DNA of 64,000 nt, from positions 372,001-436,000 of the forward strand of contig NZ_FOKL01000003.1 in the NCBI RefSeq assembly GCF_900112025.1, given 5' to 3'. The notes under the pieces were generated by a model. It was not told the DNA's origin, did no database searches, and worked only from the letters and a program-made list of their open reading frames with translations. This document shows positions 61,911 to 64,000 of this stretch, one piece after another. Source of the DNA: Janthinobacterium sp. 344 (GTDB lineage Bacteria; Pseudomonadota; Gammaproteobacteria; Burkholderiales; Burkholderiaceae_D). Position 1 is the stretch's first letter, and every line of letters begins with the position of its first letter. A program made the position numbers and the translations under genes.

Positions 61911-61949
61911 GCTGTTGATTTGGCAGCAATCCGCTGCGGCCACGGCAGC
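61911..61949. promoter_or_regulatory. Two GCTG-N9-CAGC motifs, 22 bp apart
   Basis: GCTGTTGATTTGGCAGC (61911-61927) and GCTGCGGCCACGGCAGC (61933-61949) start two helical turns apart, 30-67 bp upstream of the sigma-54-like promoter at 61868-61883. This fits an enhancer-binding activator site. Confidence 0.5.
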
Positions 61950-61974
61950 AAGGTGCTGCGCGCGCAGCAGCCAT

Positions 61975-62008
61975 AAAAAAGCCGGAGCCGCATCGCTGCG
62001 GGTCCGGC
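61975..62008 (-). terminator. Intrinsic terminator of the sigma-54 activator gene
   Basis: Arms GCCGGA...TGCGG and their complement (61981-62008) form a 12-bp stem with one mismatch and a GCGA-type loop. Six T residues follow on the minus strand (A tract 61975-61980). It is 25 bp past the stop at 62034. Confidence 0.75.
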
Positions 62009-62033
62009 ACGAAGGGGCTGGCGTGTTGCGGGC

Positions 62034-63224
<1,191 letters not shown>

Positions 63225-63318
63225 GGGCCGACTATACCGCGCGCCATCTGCAGGCGTGAACGAATGGTGCCGCGCTAGCTTATCCGGATTTTGCATATGC
63301 GCGCCGCCGCTCCCCTGC

Positions 63319-63334
63319 TGGCCCGAAGCTTGCA
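63319..63334 (+). promoter_or_regulatory. Sigma-54 promoter of the monooxygenase gene at 63383
   Basis: TGGCCCGAAGCTTGCA fits TGGCACG-N4-TTGCA with one mismatch in the -24 part, a perfect -12 part, and GG-N10-GC spacing. The -12 lies about 50 bp before the ATG. Confidence 0.72.
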
Positions 63335-63382
63335 TCCACATTGAGGCAAACCCTGTCGCCACCCCACCACGGAGCTTCGCCC

Positions 63383-64000
63383 ATGCCAGCACGCCAGCTA
63401 GTCCTGAACGTCTTCCTGCAACGCCACGGCCACCACCCTGCCGCCTGGCGCCATCCGTCGGCAAGCGCCAGCGGGCGGCCCGACCTGGCCTGGTGGCTGC
63501 ATGCCGCCCGGCTGGCCGAGGCGGCCAAGTTCGACAGTTTTTTTATCGCCGACTTCATCGGCCGCTCGGGCGACGTCACGCCGGAGACGGGCCGCGCCGC
63601 CATCGGCCTGCCCTTCGAACCCTACACCCTGCTGTCGGCCATCGCCGCCGTGACGCGCCATATCGGCCTGATCGCGACCGTCAACACGAATTACGAGCAC
63701 CCGTATCACGTGGCGCGCAAATTCAGTTCGCTCGACCACCTGAGCGGCGGGCGCGCGGGCTGGAATATCGTCTCCTCGTTCGCCGAGCATACGGCGCGCA
63801 ATTTCGGCATCGATGCGCCGCGCAGCCACGCGCAGCGCTATGCGCGCGCCGATGAATTCGTCGCCCTGTCCAAGGCCCTGTGGGACAGCTGGGACGACGA
63901 TGCCTTCGACCGGCCCGACCGCTCCGGCGGCCAGTTCTACCAGCCGACGGCGGGCCATGCGCTCGATTTCCAGGGCGAGTATTTCGCCTCGCAAGGCTTG
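63383..64000 (+). CDS. NtaA/SnaA/DszA-family flavin monooxygenase, N-terminal part
   Basis: The visible 206 residues belong to the NtaA/SnaA/DszA/SoxA group of FMNH2-dependent monooxygenases: [18 protein letters not shown] at the start, [73 protein letters not shown] and [27 protein letters not shown]. DszA and SfnG-like members open sulfone rings or oxidise dimethyl sulfone. The start ATG has ribosome site GGAG. It is driven by the sigma-54 promoter at 63319-63334 and is divergent from the SfnR-like activator. The C-terminus lies beyond the window. Confidence 0.88.
   Translation, partial: MPARQLVLNVFLQRHGHHPAAWRHPSASASGRPDLAWWLHAARLAEAAKFDSFFIADFIGRSGDVTPETGRAAIGLPFEPYTLLSAIAAVTRHIGLIATVNTNYEHPYHVARKFSSLDHLSGGRAGWNIVSSFAEHTARNFGIDAPRSHAQRYARADEFVALSKALWDSWDDDAFDRPDRSGGQFYQPTAGHALDFQGEYFASQGL

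Overview
The window looks like chromosomal DNA of a betaproteobacterium of the Oxalobacteraceae (Janthinobacterium/Massilia/Duganella type). The grounds are the high G+C coding sequence, dense gene packing with ATGA/TGATG stop-start overlaps, a Ralstonia-type phcBSRQ operon, several TonB receptors, and burkholderialian families such as DUF1223, the Met-rich MXKDX protein and DUF4331/HupE. I saw no rRNA, tRNA, CRISPR array or intact insertion sequence. The genus is an inference from gene content.

Layout. 1-4172 (minus): a phc quorum-sensing operon (methyltransferase PhcB, sensor kinase PhcS, receiver/kinase PhcR, start of PhcQ). 4450-6404: an AraC regulator coupled to a degenerate GGDEF membrane protein. 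6703-11111: a TonB receptor coupled to a two-domain beta-propeller phytase. 11205-14654: a small unknown protein and an ImpA-type lipoprotein metalloprotease, followed by about 0.9 kb of AT-rich non-coding DNA. 15574-27749: mostly single metabolic, transport and regulatory genes (RhtA-like exporter, cytochrome c, MCP with a shortened sensor, GNAT plus XRE/cupin, LysR/YeiH, LysE, hydrolase, AraC, chloramphenicol-acetyltransferase-like, Fsr-like MFS).

27922-31888: a reactive-chlorine/oxidative-damage locus: Met-rich periplasmic peptide (MrpX type), YedY1/YedZ1-type methionine sulfoxide reductase pair, DUF1223 protein, and a divergent SigF/NrsF sigma/anti-sigma pair. 32243-36512: a DUF4331, lipoprotein, TPR and HupE/UreJ operon whose last gene carries an in-frame palindromic insertion. 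36622-39167: two aldo/keto reductases and KptA. 39384-40772: an AT-rich unknown membrane protein, with a perfect 26-bp palindrome in front of it.

42980-47259: a membrane protein with a pseudo-receiver domain faces an Imm22-like protein and a membrane-anchored fusion of polysaccharide deacetylase, caspase-like protease and TPRs. This is the least familiar combination in the window.

47566-64000: a large organosulfur-scavenging island: two sulfonate-type binding proteins, two permeases, one ATPase, an MFS carrier, two DszB-like desulfinase homologs, a class II aldolase, a TonB receptor, three flavin-dependent monooxygenases and an SfnR-type sigma-54 activator. I read five GG-N10-GC sigma-54 promoters in front of its transcription units and a repeated GCTG-N9-CAGC/CAAC motif beside four of them. 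Together these suggest one sigma-54 regulon that imports sulfonates or sulfones, oxidises them with FMNH2, and releases sulfite.
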